A stretch of DNA of 64,000 bases from Pseudanabaena sp. lw0831 (GCF_016584665.1 NZ_BBJB01000057.1:62001-126000), one strand, 5' to 3'; shown: positions 26,770 to 39,292, numbered from the stretch's first letter. The notes: generated by a model not told the origin, from the letters alone. A program made the numbers and translations.

Positions 26770-28726
26770 CAGACGAGCTTGTGGGACTAAGTTGATTAGT
26801 TTTCTTTTGGACATCCAACACTCGGTAAATTCCTGTTTCTTGTGTTTTCCCTTTGAGGGCAAATTTACCCACAAACTCGGTCTGGAAATTATTATCTAAG
26901 CGCTGATGCGTTTCTTCACTAATCAAAATATGATGAGGTCCACCATCAACTTCTTTGTTAAAGCTTTCTAGTCGCGACGCAACATTCACCGCATCTCCTA
27001 ACACAGAATATTCCAGTCGCTCCGAACTGCCTAAACTTCCTGCAATCACAAGCCCAGAGTTAATACCAATTCCTGTCGAGACTGGCGGTAAACCTTGGGC
27101 AACCCAAACCTCATTCATTTCTGCTAATTTATGGGCGATCGCTAAAGACGCAGCAACAGCAGATTGAGCATCGCGGGTACGTTCAACTTCATTGCTATGG
27201 GGAATCGGCACACCAAACACTGCCATCACTGCATCACCGATATATTTATCGACCATTCCACCATGGGCAAGTACTTCATTTGCGATCGTTCCCAAATAAT
27301 TATTGAGCCAATTTAGCGTCTCGCCTGGAGCTTGCGCCTCCGCCGCAGTACTAAAGTTTCGCATATCCGTAAACAAGACCGTAACATATACCTCTTGTCC
27401 CGTGATCCGACCCTCTAGCAAAAATTTTTCACGGTTTGACCAAATAATATCGGCTAACTCCTTGGAGACATGTCGTGAAAATAGTCCCATCAATACTTTG
27501 CGTTCTGATTGCTGAATCGCAAGCTGATAAGCCATGACTAGTACATTTGAAGAAATTAAACCCAACAAGGCTGGAAATAATGGTATCCACAGAGCCTGAC
27601 CAAAGGCAAAATAGCTAGCCCAAACTAAACCACCAGAGAAGAGAACTAAAAGCCCTATATTTTTACCAGCATGAGCAATAAATGCTGCCATTGCACCACC
27701 AGCGATCGCCCAAAACAAAATCCAAATATTTTCGGTATCATTTGACCAAACCTGAATAAATTTGCGATCGTCTAAAGTGCTACTAATCAACTGGCTGACA
27801 ATATTTGCATGAATTTCCACCCCATACATCACTTCACCATCAACACTGACAGGTGTGGGGAAGCTATCTTTGAGACTTTCCGCGGTCACACCAATTAGGA
27901 CAACGCGATCGCGCAGTTTCTCAGGAGCAACACGCTTTTCAAGTACATCAGTCGCTCGAATATGCTCGAAAGATCTTGATTTTCCTCGATAGCGAATCAT
28001 CATTTGATATCCACTATCATCCTCTTTGCGATATGCACCGTAATTTGCCGTTATCCTCGGAATAATTTGTTTGCCAGCCGTAAATTGAATTGCGGCTGGG
28101 TTAAATTCAAGTTGCTTGCCGTGTAATTTTTTTAAATACAAATTGGCGATTTCAAAGGCTAAAGAACCTGAATCTCCAACTATTGAAGCCCGCCGCACCA
28201 GTGCCCCTTTGTCGGTAGGTAAATTCACATATCCATAGCTGCTAATTGGTTCTAAATCTTTGGCAGGATCGACACCACTCCGACCTTCGACCGTTGCAAT
28301 AAATTTAGCATTTACTACGTTACCAGCATTTTTAACTGCGGCAACTAACTCACTACGTCCTTCTAGAACTGGTAAATCCAGATATTTATCAATGCCGATC
28401 GCGGCGGGTTTGGTAACGGAAATTTGGTTAATAAGTCTGGCAAATAAGCGATCCGAAATTGGCCATCGCTCAGAATATAGCTTAGAGAAGTCTTGAATAT
28501 CAGCTTCCGAAATTTCGACAATGACAACACGGCGATCGGGCGGTTCGTTAAGTTGCGATCGCATTAAGCTGTCATAAACCCAAAGCTCAATTTCCTTAAA
28601 AGCTCCATTTTCTCTTAATCCTAAAACACCCAAAGACAATGAAAACGTGATCAAGCCAGCCACTAATTGCTGATGATTGCGTTTACAAAAATCTCTAAAA
28701 TTAATCAAAGTGGAAGAGAGTTTCAT
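26759..28726 (-). CDS. CHASE2-domain class III adenylate/guanylate cyclase
   Basis: A 655-residue sensor enzyme. TM helix at about residues 16-36; CHASE2 extracytoplasmic domain to about 310 (RRVVIVEISEADIQDFSK; PAAIGIDKYLDLPV; VVLIGVTAESLKDSFPTPVS). Three TM helices lie at about 325-400. The cyclase domain spans 435-640: metal-binding Asp in VTVLFTDMRNFS and DKYIGDAVMAVFG, and GDAVNVASRLES. The Lys of VDKYIGD and the Asp of VLGDAVN favour ATP as substrate. It probably makes cAMP in response to an extracellular cue. Confidence 0.85.
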   Translation of the reverse strand: MKLSSTLINFRDFCKRNHQQLVAGLITFSLSLGVLGLRENGAFKEIELWVYDSLMRSQLNEPPDRRVVIVEISEADIQDFSKLYSERWPISDRLFARLINQISVTKPAAIGIDKYLDLPVLEGRSELVAAVKNAGNVVNAKFIATVEGRSGVDPAKDLEPISSYGYVNLPTDKGALVRRASIVGDSGSLAFEIANLYLKKLHGKQLEFNPAAIQFTAGKQIIPRITANYGAYRKEDDSGYQMMIRYRGKSRSFEHIRATDVLEKRVAPEKLRDRVVLIGVTAESLKDSFPTPVSVDGEVMYGVEIHANIVSQLISSTLDDRKFIQVWSNDTENIWILFWAIAGGAMAAFIAHAGKNIGLLVLFSGGLVWASYFAFGQALWIPLFPALLGLISSNVLVMAYQLAIQQSERKVLMGLFSRHVSKELADIIWSNREKFLLEGRITGQEVYVTVLFTDMRNFSTAAEAQAPGETLNWLNNYLGTIANEVLAHGGMVDKYIGDAVMAVFGVPIPHSNEVERTRDAQSAVAASLAIAHKLAEMNEVWVAQGLPPVSTGIGINSGLVIAGSLGSSERLEYSVLGDAVNVASRLESFNKEVDGGPHHILISEETHQRLDNNFQTEFVGKFALKGKTQETGIYRVLDVQKKTNQLSPTSSSENK

Positions 28727-28810
28727 TACGATTGCCGATGAGAAAAGAGTGCTTTGTTATTTTTTTGTCATCAAAATTTGAGATATTGATGCATAAGCTG
28801 TCACCACGAT

Positions 28811-28863
28811 AAAACCCAAAATAGAGTTGCAGCGCTTCAGGCCGCAACTCTATTTTGGGTTTT
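28811..28863. repeat. Palindrome, AAAACCC hairpin family
   Basis: Arms AAAACCCAAAATAGAGTTGC (28811-28830) and complement 28844-28863; tip AGCGCTTCAGGCC. It shares its ends with 4907-4959 and 40070-40124 but has different bases in the middle of the arm, with compensating changes. Confidence 0.8.
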
Positions 28864-28969
28864 GATTGTTTCTTAACATAACTGGCGGTCGCTATAAGAA
28901 CAGTATCTCGACACTATTCTATCTATAGTGTTTCATACGCATACATCAGCGAAATAGCGGGATTTTCAC

Positions 28970-29010
28970 AAAAAAGAAAGGGAGGCAATTAGCGCCTCCC
29001 CTTCTTTTTT
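28970..29010 (-). terminator. Terminator of gap2
   Basis: AAAAAAGAAAGGGAGGC... pairs with GCCTCCCCTTCTTTTTT across an AATTAGC loop. It lies 7 bp beyond the gap2 stop and ends in a T-run when read on the minus strand. Confidence 0.75.
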
Positions 29011-29016
29011 GTTAGT

Positions 29017-30030
29017 CTATTTCCAGTTTTTAGCAACAATTTCAGCCAAGTCAACAACACGTTGGCTATAGCCCCATTCGTTGTCATACCAAGCAACAAC
29101 CTTAACCATGTTGCCACCCATGACCATAGTCAAAGAAGAGTCAACGATCGAAGATGCATCAACACCGCGATAGTCGATTGACACCAAAGGCAATTCGTTA
29201 TATTCCAAAATGCCTTTCATGGGGCCTTCAGCGGCAACGCGGAATGCTTCATTAACTTCTTGAGCGATCGTGTGCTGCTCAACTTCCACAACAAAGTCTA
29301 CAACCGAGACATTAGGAGTTGGCACTCGCAAGGCAATGCCATTCAATTTGCCAGCAAGTTGAGGCAATACGAGCGCAACTGCCTTAGCTGCACCTGTGGA
29401 GGTAGGCACGATGCTTAAAGCAGCAGCTCTGGCACGGCGCAAATCACGGTGGCTAGCATCAAGCAATCTTTGGTCACCAGTGTAGCTGTGGGTGGTGGTC
29501 ATTACCCCTTTAACAATGCCAAAGTTTTCTAGCAAGACTTTGGCAACAGGTGCTAAACAGTTGGTGGTGCAACTAGCATTACTGATGATGTTATGAATGT
29601 CATGGTTGTAGTCTTTATCGTTAACACCTACAACAAACGTGCCATCTTCATTTTTACCAGGGGCAGTAATTAGAACTTTCTTAGCGCCTGCACCGATATG
29701 TCGGCTAGCACCAACTTTATCGATAAATACGCCCGTAGATTCAATAACTAGATCAATACCCCATTCTTTCCAAGGCAAGTTGTCAGGATTGCGATCGGAG
29801 ACTGTTTTGATGGTTTTGCCATTGACAGTAATTGTGGTGTCATCAGCACTAACTTCTCCAGCAAATTTGCCGAGCATGGAGTCGTACTTTAGCAAGTGAG
29901 CGTTGGTACGGGGATCGGACGTATCGTTAAGTCCAACTAGTTCTATGTTTGTCTCTGAGCGACCAGCCCAGCATCTGAGAAAGTTACGTCCGATACGCCC
30001 AAATCCATTAATCGCTACCCTGATAGTCAC
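29017..30030 (-). CDS. gap2: NAD(P)-dependent glyceraldehyde-3-phosphate dehydrogenase, Gap2 type
   Basis: A 337-residue enzyme. The Rossmann start is [20 protein letters not shown]. Nucleotide specificity region: [20 protein letters not shown] (the plastid/cyanobacterial GapA/B-Gap2 pattern). The catalytic Cys lies in [19 protein letters not shown], then [20 protein letters not shown], and it ends in [18 protein letters not shown]. Gap2 works in the reductive direction in the Calvin cycle and gluconeogenesis. Length is normal. It is monocistronic with its own terminator. Confidence 0.93.
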   Translation of the reverse strand: MTIRVAINGFGRIGRNFLRCWAGRSETNIELVGLNDTSDPRTNAHLLKYDSMLGKFAGEVSADDTTITVNGKTIKTVSDRNPDNLPWKEWGIDLVIESTGVFIDKVGASRHIGAGAKKVLITAPGKNEDGTFVVGVNDKDYNHDIHNIISNASCTTNCLAPVAKVLLENFGIVKGVMTTTHSYTGDQRLLDASHRDLRRARAAALSIVPTSTGAAKAVALVLPQLAGKLNGIALRVPTPNVSVVDFVVEVEQHTIAQEVNEAFRVAAEGPMKGILEYNELPLVSIDYRGVDASSIVDSSLTMVMGGNMVKVVAWYDNEWGYSQRVVDLAEIVAKNWK

Positions 30031-30140
30031 TTCTTATCGCCCTTTATCTAAATTTAATTTTTTACTTTAATCTGATGCTTATGATACCGAAAAACCGTCA
30101 CTAATTTATTCTCTATTAAAGCAAAATTTTGAATCTTAAT

Positions 30141-30223
30141 AAAACCCAGAAAGGTAGGGACAATCTATAAATTGCCCCTACCTTTCTGGGTTTTACATGA
30201 AACACGCACAGCGTATTTCATGT
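30141..30223. terminator. Palindromes between gap2 and apcE
   Basis: Main hairpin: AAAACCCAGAAAGGTAGGG (30141-30159) with complement 30176-30194. A second small one follows: ACATGAAA (from about 30194) with TTTCATGT (ends near 30222). They lie 13 bp past the apcE stop and are the likely apcE terminator. The outer flank AAAACCCA is the window's recurring one. Confidence 0.75.
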
Positions 30224-30235
30224 ATTTTTTATTAG

Positions 30236-33306
<3,071 letters not shown>

Positions 33307-33576
33307 ATGATGAATACTCCAACCTTACCAAGAGAGCAAGCTGCTACATCAGTAAGTGAAGAAATCGAGAAATCCAGACCACTATCTGAAAATCGGGTCT
33401 TGCTTCATGGGGTGAGTTGGGAAACTTTTGAGCGTTTACTTGCGGATGTTGGCGATCGCCGTAAAACTCTATTCCATTACAACAACGGTACTTTAGAAAT
33501 TATGTCGCCTCTCTCACTCCATGAAGGAAGTGGTCGTTTTTTCGATATAGGAGTTTCGTGGATGAGTGAAGGCTAA
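33307..33576 (+). pseudogene. Truncated Uma2 family gene
   Basis: An 89-residue frame. Residues about 27-73 have the Uma2 N-terminal pattern ENRVLLHGVSWETFERLLAD, then VGDRRKTLFHYNNGTLEIMS. After SPLSLHE the family sequence is lost: the frame continues with GSGRFFDIGVSWMSEG and stops. The catalytic PD-(D/E)XK half found in the complete copy at 15666-16241 is missing. The break marks the left edge of the AT-rich accessory patch. Confidence 0.7.
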
Positions 33577-33714
33577 TTATTCACAGCAAGGGGAAGTTTA
33601 AATTTCTAAATTTGAGTGCGATCGCTATTGCAGAAAAACAAATTTGTAAGTAGTCGTGTTTATAAACTTTATAATGAGATAGTAGATTTTTAGAGTAAGA
33701 GAAAACACCTTTCA

Positions 33715-34398
33715 ATGCCCACCATCAAAACGAAAAAAGCTTTTCAAGAGTTCCTACGTCAAAATATTGACGCTATGCAGTTCGCCGAAAAGGCTAGTGA
33801 TGATTATCTACTTGCTAGATGTGGTCTATTAAACAACTTGTGGTCAAGCTTTGAAATGGCTACTCAATCTGTAGAAAAGCTCTTAAAGTCATACCTACTA
33901 TTTACCGATTCATCACTGCAAGGAAAAGCACATGCAGTTTATCGCGCTGTAGGGAAAGAGTCTAAAGACCTTGGACGCACTACCGAAGCGGGACATAATA
34001 TTGAAGCGTGTTTATCTCTTGCTGAGAAAGCTGGACTTCCTCTTAGCACTGTTCTTGAAAATCAAATTGCTCGAATTAACGCTTATTATAATAATCGCTA
34101 CCCAAACGATGACAGCCCATCATTACTGAGCACTAGTGAATTAGATAGTTTTGACGCAGCAATTTTTGAGATTTGGGATGCCTTTGAATCAATTGATGAA
34201 GATTACTTTTACGTGCATGGAATTATGGCACATGTTTACTCGAAGCTTCTTAGAGATAGACGCAGCAGTAGTTCATTGCTGGAAAATTCGTTTCAAATCA
34301 TGACATCTGGTAATAACTCATACAATGTTCGCAAAGCAAAATTTGAAGAAGGAATTTACCGTAGACTCGAAGAGTGGTATCCAAGAAATTCCGATTAA
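33715..34398 (+). CDS. HEPN-like domain protein
   Basis: A 227-residue, mainly helical protein. Residues 15-105 look HEPN-like: a DDYLLARCGLLNNLWSSFEM helix, an ATQSVEKLLKSYLLF helix and the GRTTEAGHNIEACLSLAEKA segment, which places R88 and H94 in an RX5H spacing. HEPN proteins are RNases or toxins in many defence and toxin-antitoxin loci; that role here is inference. It opens a tight run with the small ORF, the ATPase and the TOPRIM-like gene. The 3' end overlaps the next frame by 74 bp. Confidence 0.55.
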   Translation: MPTIKTKKAFQEFLRQNIDAMQFAEKASDDYLLARCGLLNNLWSSFEMATQSVEKLLKSYLLFTDSSLQGKAHAVYRAVGKESKDLGRTTEAGHNIEACLSLAEKAGLPLSTVLENQIARINAYYNNRYPNDDSPSLLSTSELDSFDAAIFEIWDAFESIDEDYFYVHGIMAHVYSKLLRDRRSSSSLLENSFQIMTSGNNSYNVRKAKFEEGIYRRLEEWYPRNSD

Positions 34399-34549
34399 AA
34401 TTGGCTTTGGAATCTTGAAAAATCCTGATGGAAATACAAAAGTGCAATCGTCAACGACAATTACACTTTCTGGATTCTTTGATAGAAGAGAAAGTGCGAT
34501 AGCTGATCTTGTAAAATACTTTAATACTCATTCAAATTTATTGGAATAG
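34325..34549 (+). CDS. Small protein overlapping the HEPN-like gene (or its frameshifted C-terminus)
   Basis: A 74-residue frame ending 6 bp before the ATPase start. The part beyond the overlap looks like real protein: KIGFGILKNPDGNTKVQSST, then TITLSGFFDRRESAIADLVK. Either it is a separate small gene starting at 34325 inside the HEPN gene, or a -1/+1 shift near 34390 joins it to the HEPN protein. The ribosome site before 34325 is weak. Function unknown. Confidence 0.4.
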   Translation: MFAKQNLKKEFTVDSKSGIQEIPIKIGFGILKNPDGNTKVQSSTTITLSGFFDRRESAIADLVKYFNTHSNLLE

Positions 34550-34555
34550 TTTTTT

Positions 34556-35659
34556 ATGCTTCAAAGACTCTATGTACATAACTTTAGATGCTTGGAGAAT
34601 TTTGAACTAAATCTAAAAGATTTGCCCTCTTCACTTTTAATTGGCAAAAATGGCACAGGTAAATCAACGATCGCTTCTGCGTTAGAAGTATTACAAAGCA
34701 TAGGTCGAGGCATTAATAGAGTTAGTCAGCTTATACAGAATAAGGACTTTAATAATGGTAGGTTTGGCGTTCCAATTCGTTTTGAGATAGAAGTATTACT
34801 TAAAGAGCAATTATATAAGTATGTCCTTGCGTTAGAATTGTCATCAGAAAATTCCAAGGAAATCCGCGTATTTGAAGAACAATTGTTAGTTGCAGGGAAT
34901 CCAATTTATTCGCGTGAAGTTTCACAGGTCAACTTTTACTCCAGCCCACAAGAAGCTCAGTTTCAATTACTGTGGCATCTTGTCGCTCTTCCATTAATTC
35001 AGGTGAAATCTGAGACTGATCCTCTTTATATTTTCAAGAATTGGCTGTCGCGCATGATCATTTTAGCTCCGATCCCAAGCTTGATGACAGGGGAATCTAG
35101 TGGTGAGACTCTGGAACCAGAACGGAATGGATCAAATTTTGGCGAATGGTTCTCTGGCTTACTTAGGCGCTACCCCGCCGCTTATACGCAGGTTGACAGA
35201 TATCTTCGTGAAGTCATGCCCGATATTCAGGATATCCAGAATGAACCGATTGGCAAAGATGCTAAAAGCATGATTGTTCAGTTTGAAGCAAATAATCAAA
35301 CATTGAGTCTTGATTTTAAAGACTTATCTGATGGAGAAAAATGCTTTTTCCTCTGTGCTGTCGTCCTAGCGGCAAACAAGTACTATAGTCCTTTTTGCTT
35401 CTGGGATGAGCCTGACAACTATCTTTCTCTATCAGAGGTAGGACATTTTATTACAACCCTAAGGCGCTCATTTAAGAATAGTGGACAAATTTTAGTAACG
35501 TCGCATAACGAAGAAGCAATCCGCAAGTTTTCTAACGAAAATACTTTTATACTCGATCGCAAAAGTCACTTAGAGCCAACTTTGATTAGGATGCTTAGTG
35601 AGATACCTATAAATGGCGATCTTGTGAATAGCTTGATTCTTGGCGACATAGAATTATGA
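34556..35659 (+). CDS. AAA family (AAA_21 / ABC-type, OLD-like) ATPase
   Basis: A 367-residue ATPase. It has RecF/SMC-like strand order: YVHNFRCLENFELNL, Walker A IGKNGTGKST (residues 30-38), signature LSDGEK (257-262), Walker B CFWDEPDNYLS (D284, E285) and H-loop VTSHNEEAIRKF (H317). There is a large insert between Walker A and the signature, as in the ATPase half of OLD/GajA/AriA-type defence proteins. The ATG at 34556 follows the small ORF by 6 bp, and its stop overlaps the next start by 4 bp (ATGA). Confidence 0.75.
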   Translation: MLQRLYVHNFRCLENFELNLKDLPSSLLIGKNGTGKSTIASALEVLQSIGRGINRVSQLIQNKDFNNGRFGVPIRFEIEVLLKEQLYKYVLALELSSENSKEIRVFEEQLLVAGNPIYSREVSQVNFYSSPQEAQFQLLWHLVALPLIQVKSETDPLYIFKNWLSRMIILAPIPSLMTGESSGETLEPERNGSNFGEWFSGLLRRYPAAYTQVDRYLREVMPDIQDIQNEPIGKDAKSMIVQFEANNQTLSLDFKDLSDGEKCFFLCAVVLAANKYYSPFCFWDEPDNYLSLSEVGHFITTLRRSFKNSGQILVTSHNEEAIRKFSNENTFILDRKSHLEPTLIRMLSEIPINGDLVNSLILGDIEL

Positions 35660-36165
35660 GAGTGAATAAGTTTGTTGAGCATATTCTTGTGCTACCTGAA
35701 GATGATGCTAATCGCCAAATTATCAATGGATTTATTCTTAACTTAAGCGTTAATAAAACTGCTATTCAGGTTTTACCGATCGCTAATGGTTGGAAAAAAG
35801 TGGTAGATAAATTCAAGAACGATCATGTTTCTGAGATGGGAAAATTCCCAAAGAGAATGATTGTCTTGGTTATCGATTTTGATGATTATAAGGAACCAGA
35901 TGGATTGAGTTATGAAAATCGACTAATTTATATCAAGAGTCAAGTTCCAGAGGAGCTACAAGAACGGGTATTTATTCTTGGATCTCGGACTGCACCTGAG
36001 AAACTCAAGAATGATATGAAAAAGAGCTTTGAAGACATTGGCGAAGCTCTTGCTAAAGATTGTGTTGAAAATACGAATGAAACATGGGAGCATCACCTTC
36101 TTAGACATAACGAAAATGAGCTAAAGCGTGTACGTCTGGCTGTCAAACCATTTCTTTTTAATTAA
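35656..36165 (+). CDS. TOPRIM-like protein partnered with the ATPase
   Basis: A 169-residue protein. HILVLPEDDANRQIINGFIL (E15, D16, D17) and RMIVLVIDFDDYKEPDG (D74, D76, D77) resemble the glutamate and DxD motifs of a TOPRIM domain, separated by a basic helix (GWKKVVDKFKN). TOPRIM domains supply nuclease activity in OLD, Gabija and PARIS-type systems. Its ATGA overlap with the ATPase gene argues for a two-protein complex. The domain call rests on motif spacing alone and needs structural confirmation. Confidence 0.5.
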   Translation: MRVNKFVEHILVLPEDDANRQIINGFILNLSVNKTAIQVLPIANGWKKVVDKFKNDHVSEMGKFPKRMIVLVIDFDDYKEPDGLSYENRLIYIKSQVPEELQERVFILGSRTAPEKLKNDMKKSFEDIGEALAKDCVENTNETWEHHLLRHNENELKRVRLAVKPFLFN

Positions 36166-36640
36166 CGTCAGATTCTTAAAAATTGTTGGTAATGATGCTA
36201 GTCATTTTTGAGTATGAATCTAGAGTCAATAAGCAAGATTGTGTATTGTCGCACCCCAAAAGATATAATCGCTTAAGACTTGTTTACATAATCATAGATA
36301 CAATCACAGATTTATATGGCAGAGGTTACTTTTTTTAACGCCCTCAGAGAAGCGATCTCTGACCAAATGATTTAAGCGATTCTAGGAATATGTTAATGCC
36401 TAGATCCCCGACTTTTTCTGTAAACTTGTAAATCCCCTTTGATTGAGTAGAAAAAGTCGGGGATCTCAACCTCGATGTTGAGCGATGACTATGCGTTTGA
36501 GTGCGATGATTTAGAGAATCTTTAACCCAATGAAACAAGTGATGAGCTGCTAAATTATTTATATCAGTTTAGGCGATCGCATCATCCTTTAATATGTCTA
36601 GCCCTAAAAATTCCAGCAAAATCTCAATAAGTTACTTACT
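36166..36640. other. 475-bp gene-free stretch with an inverted repeat
   Basis: No convincing frame. It holds the 18-bp inverted repeat at 36402-36466 and lies at the right edge of the AT-rich accessory patch. A GCGATCGC-bearing stretch resumes near 36580. Confidence 0.5.
36402..36466. repeat. 18-bp inverted repeat, MITE-like
   Basis: AGATCCCCGACTTTTTCT (36402-36419) and its exact complement at 36449-36466, separated by 29 nt. Sequences of this kind (ATCCCCGACTTTTTC) recur in cyanobacterial intergenic DNA and probably represent a small dispersed repeat. No target-site duplication is evident. Confidence 0.65.
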
Positions 36641-37858
36641 ATGACAACCGATCCTATTGAGCAATCTGAACCTAGTGATGAAGTCTCAAAAATTAATTCT
36701 GCAATTATTCCATCTGAAGTAGCTCAGAAAAGAGGAAAATGGGGCAAAGCGCTTAGTGCGGTTTCTGGCGCAGCAGGAGCAGTTGGTAACGCAGTCGGTG
36801 GCGCAGCAGGAGCAGTTAGTGGTTCCATTGTTGTCGCAGGAGGTTCCATCGGTAGTGCCGCAGGAGCAGTTGGCGGCGCAGTTGGCGCATTGACTAAAAC
36901 AGTCGGCGGTGCGGTAGTTGGTGGCATCTCAACGGCAACCAGTGGCACAGGATATGCGATCGATGCGATCGGCAACAGTCTTTTGATGAAGAAAGTTGCT
37001 CAAACCTTCAAGGCTGATTGGCTGCTTCAAATACTAGATCAAGTTGATGTTAGCAAGGCAGAAGCTGAAGTGAAGCGCCTCAAGCAAAAATATCCTAACG
37101 AGTCCGTAAACCAAATAGCTCAAAGGATCATCAGACAAAAAGCAGTATTTGCTGGTGCAACTGGATTTGCTACTTCCATTGTCCCTGTTGCGGCGGCAGT
37201 ATTTTTCGCTGGGGATCTGATTGCCACAACTTCACTTCAAGCCGAGATGGTTTATCAAATTGCCAGTGCCTATGGAATGGATCTTAAAGATCCGACTAGA
37301 AAAGGTGAGATTGTCGCAGTATTTGGATTAGCTTTTGGCGGCAAAATGGCGATCAAAGCTGGATTAGGAATGCTCAGGAATATTCCCATTGCTGGCTCAG
37401 TGATTGCCGTAAGTTCCAATGCAGTTATGCTTTATACCTTGGGGCAAGCTAGTTGCGCGTTTTATGAAGCAAAGCTCAACCCAGTCAACTTTGAGGAGAA
37501 ACTAGAAGCAATTCAAAAAGATAGCGAGGAAATCTTAAAAAGTGCAATTCCACAGGAAGAAATCATCGATCAAATTCTCGTCCATGTGATCTTGGCGGGA
37601 AATCAGGGCAGAAGTAAGGGCAGAAGTAAGGAGGATATTTTAACTGATTTGAGATTAGCCAATCTCAAATCAGAATCGATCAATGCGATCGCAAACCACA
37701 TGGATTCACCGATCCCTCTTGAGATTTTACTAAAAGATATCAAACCAGAGTTTGCTTTATCTTTATTTGTCCAATGTCAGAAATTCGCCATGCTAGACGG
37801 TATCGTAACGCCTGAGGAGGCAGAATTACTCAGGATGATTGAGAAGAAATTAGGTTGA
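36641..37858 (+). CDS. EcsC-like protein with Ala/Gly-rich N-terminus
   Basis: A 405-residue protein. Residues 35-110 are Ala/Gly/Val repeats (GAAGAVGNAVGGAAGAVSGS), likely membrane-associating. The middle (about 165-285) resembles the EcsC family: FATSIVPVAAAVFFAGDLIA, LQAEMVYQIASAYGMDLKDP and GEIVAVFGLAFGGKMAIKAG. The C-terminal 35 residues (LFVQCQKFAMLDGIVTPEEA) look like the end of a TerB-like domain. Function unknown. The start at ATG 36641 is the only reasonable one. Confidence 0.55.
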   Translation: MTTDPIEQSEPSDEVSKINSAIIPSEVAQKRGKWGKALSAVSGAAGAVGNAVGGAAGAVSGSIVVAGGSIGSAAGAVGGAVGALTKTVGGAVVGGISTATSGTGYAIDAIGNSLLMKKVAQTFKADWLLQILDQVDVSKAEAEVKRLKQKYPNESVNQIAQRIIRQKAVFAGATGFATSIVPVAAAVFFAGDLIATTSLQAEMVYQIASAYGMDLKDPTRKGEIVAVFGLAFGGKMAIKAGLGMLRNIPIAGSVIAVSSNAVMLYTLGQASCAFYEAKLNPVNFEEKLEAIQKDSEEILKSAIPQEEIIDQILVHVILAGNQGRSKGRSKEDILTDLRLANLKSESINAIANHMDSPIPLEILLKDIKPEFALSLFVQCQKFAMLDGIVTPEEAELLRMIEKKLG

Positions 37859-37938
37859 AATCTGTCAGAATCAAAAAGATGATAGGCGGCAAAAGTATAT
37901 CCTACAATCTTTTTGATTTTCAGTTATCCATAGCTAAT

Positions 37939-37989
37939 AAAAACAAAAGCTAGTTGCGGCGCGAAGCGCTGCAACTAGCTTTTGTTTTT
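37939..37989. terminator. Hairpin between convergent EcsC-like and Get3-like genes
   Basis: AAAAACAAAAGCTAGTTGCG.. (37939-37962), GAA loop, complement 37966-37989 with one G-T mismatch. Tip GGCGC-gaa-GCGCT. It is a member of the palindrome family and probably ends the plus-strand gene. Confidence 0.75.
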
Positions 37990-38110
37990 TGGCTTTGTCC
38001 AAAATACAACATCTTCATATGGCAACGCCATTTGAAGATATTAAAACTCTTACTGGGTTTGGTTGTTAATCCCCGAAATTGTAGTCACACTTTCAGGGAC
38101 TGGTATAACA

Positions 38111-39292
38111 TTAAACAGGAGTCGAAAAGCGAATTTTCAGATAGTCACCTTCCATCTTTGCACCAGCAGTTTGAAGAACCGATAGAGCCTGAGGTAACAC
38201 CAAATTGCGGCGATGATTACCGATACGGATATTCAGCTCATCACCAGTCTTGGTTAGCTCAATCTTCTCTTTCGGCACACCTGGTAAATACAATTCCAAA
38301 CGATACTGCTTGTTCTCTTCAACTACACGCATCGTATTTTCTTTGTAATAGACCTGAGATGGATCTTCATTACCGTATAGAGTCTCTTTTAGCCTTTCTA
38401 GGGCAGCAATTCCACACATTTCCTCAGCATAGAGGGGAATCTCCTTGATTGGCAAAGGGTGAAAATCACGGTGAATTTGTTCACAATACTGCTTCTGATT
38501 GTCCTTCCAAACTTTAAAGAACGGATCTTGGACTTCCTCAGGAATGATGCGATTGGCGATCACCATGTCAGTAGCTACATTATAGAGACTGAGATAGGAA
38601 TGCGCTCTCAAAGACTCATTGATCACCATCTTCTCTGGATTAGTCACCAGCCTGACCGTTGTGGTCGTATTGTCCGTGAGGATTTTCTCTAAAGCTTCCA
38701 GTTCTTCATAAAACTCATAGGGTGCGTCCATTACCTCTTTATTCGGCAAAGAGAACCCAGTCACCCGCTTAAAAATTGGCTGAAATACAGGACTGAGAAC
38801 TTGGGCAATCCCCTGTAAAGGTTTATAAAACTTCCGCATATACCAACCTGCCACCTCAGGTAGCGAAAGTAGTCGAAGCGCTGTCCCCGTAGGTGCAGAG
38901 TCAATTACTAATACGTCGTATTCCTTTTCGTCATAGTGACGCTTGACACGCACTAAACCAAAAATCTCATCCATCCCTGGCAAGATGGCAAGCTCTTCTG
39001 CCTGAACTCCTTCCAACCCTCTTGCTTGGAGAACTTCACTAATATAACGCTTGACCGCACCCCAGTTGCCTTCGAGTTCACGTAATGCGTCTAGCTCTGC
39101 TCCCCAAAGATTTGGGCGAATTTCTTTAGGGTCATGGCCTAATTCGACCATAAAGCTATCGGCGAGGGAGTGAGCAGGATCGGTACTCAAAACTAGAGTT
39201 CTATAACCCAATTCAGCACAGCGCAAACCTGTGGCTGCGGCGACAGAAGTTTTGCCAACCCCGCCTTTTCCTGTCATTAAAATGATACGCAT
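38111..39292 (-). CDS. Get3/ArsA family ATPase with C-terminal HSP20-like domain
   Basis: A 393-residue protein. Deviant P-loop [20 protein letters not shown] (residues 6-25), switch region [29 protein letters not shown], and a helical subdomain. The C-terminal 80 residues ([31 protein letters not shown]) form the small heat-shock-like fold typical of the cyanobacterial ArsA/Get3 type. Family members sort tail-anchored proteins or energise arsenite pumps; no arsB is nearby, so a targeting/chaperone role is more likely (inference). Confidence 0.85.
   Translation of the reverse strand: MRIILMTGKGGVGKTSVAAATGLRCAELGYRTLVLSTDPAHSLADSFMVELGHDPKEIRPNLWGAELDALRELEGNWGAVKRYISEVLQARGLEGVQAEELAILPGMDEIFGLVRVKRHYDEKEYDVLVIDSAPTGTALRLLSLPEVAGWYMRKFYKPLQGIAQVLSPVFQPIFKRVTGFSLPNKEVMDAPYEFYEELEALEKILTDNTTTTVRLVTNPEKMVINESLRAHSYLSLYNVATDMVIANRIIPEEVQDPFFKVWKDNQKQYCEQIHRDFHPLPIKEIPLYAEEMCGIAALERLKETLYGNEDPSQVYYKENTMRVVEENKQYRLELYLPGVPKEKIELTKTGDELNIRIGNHRRNLVLPQALSVLQTAGAKMEGDYLKIRFSTPV

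Noticed and set aside
36641-36980. Repeat-driven frame error in the Ala/Gly-rich start of the EcsC-like gene
   Set aside because: The repeats are uneven and the frame is continuous from ATG 36641 into the conserved part, so a real low-complexity N-terminus is simpler.
37954-38448. 164-codon plus-strand frame opposite the end of the Get3-like gene
   Set aside because: It begins within a palindrome and overlaps the conserved HSP20-like domain on the other strand.
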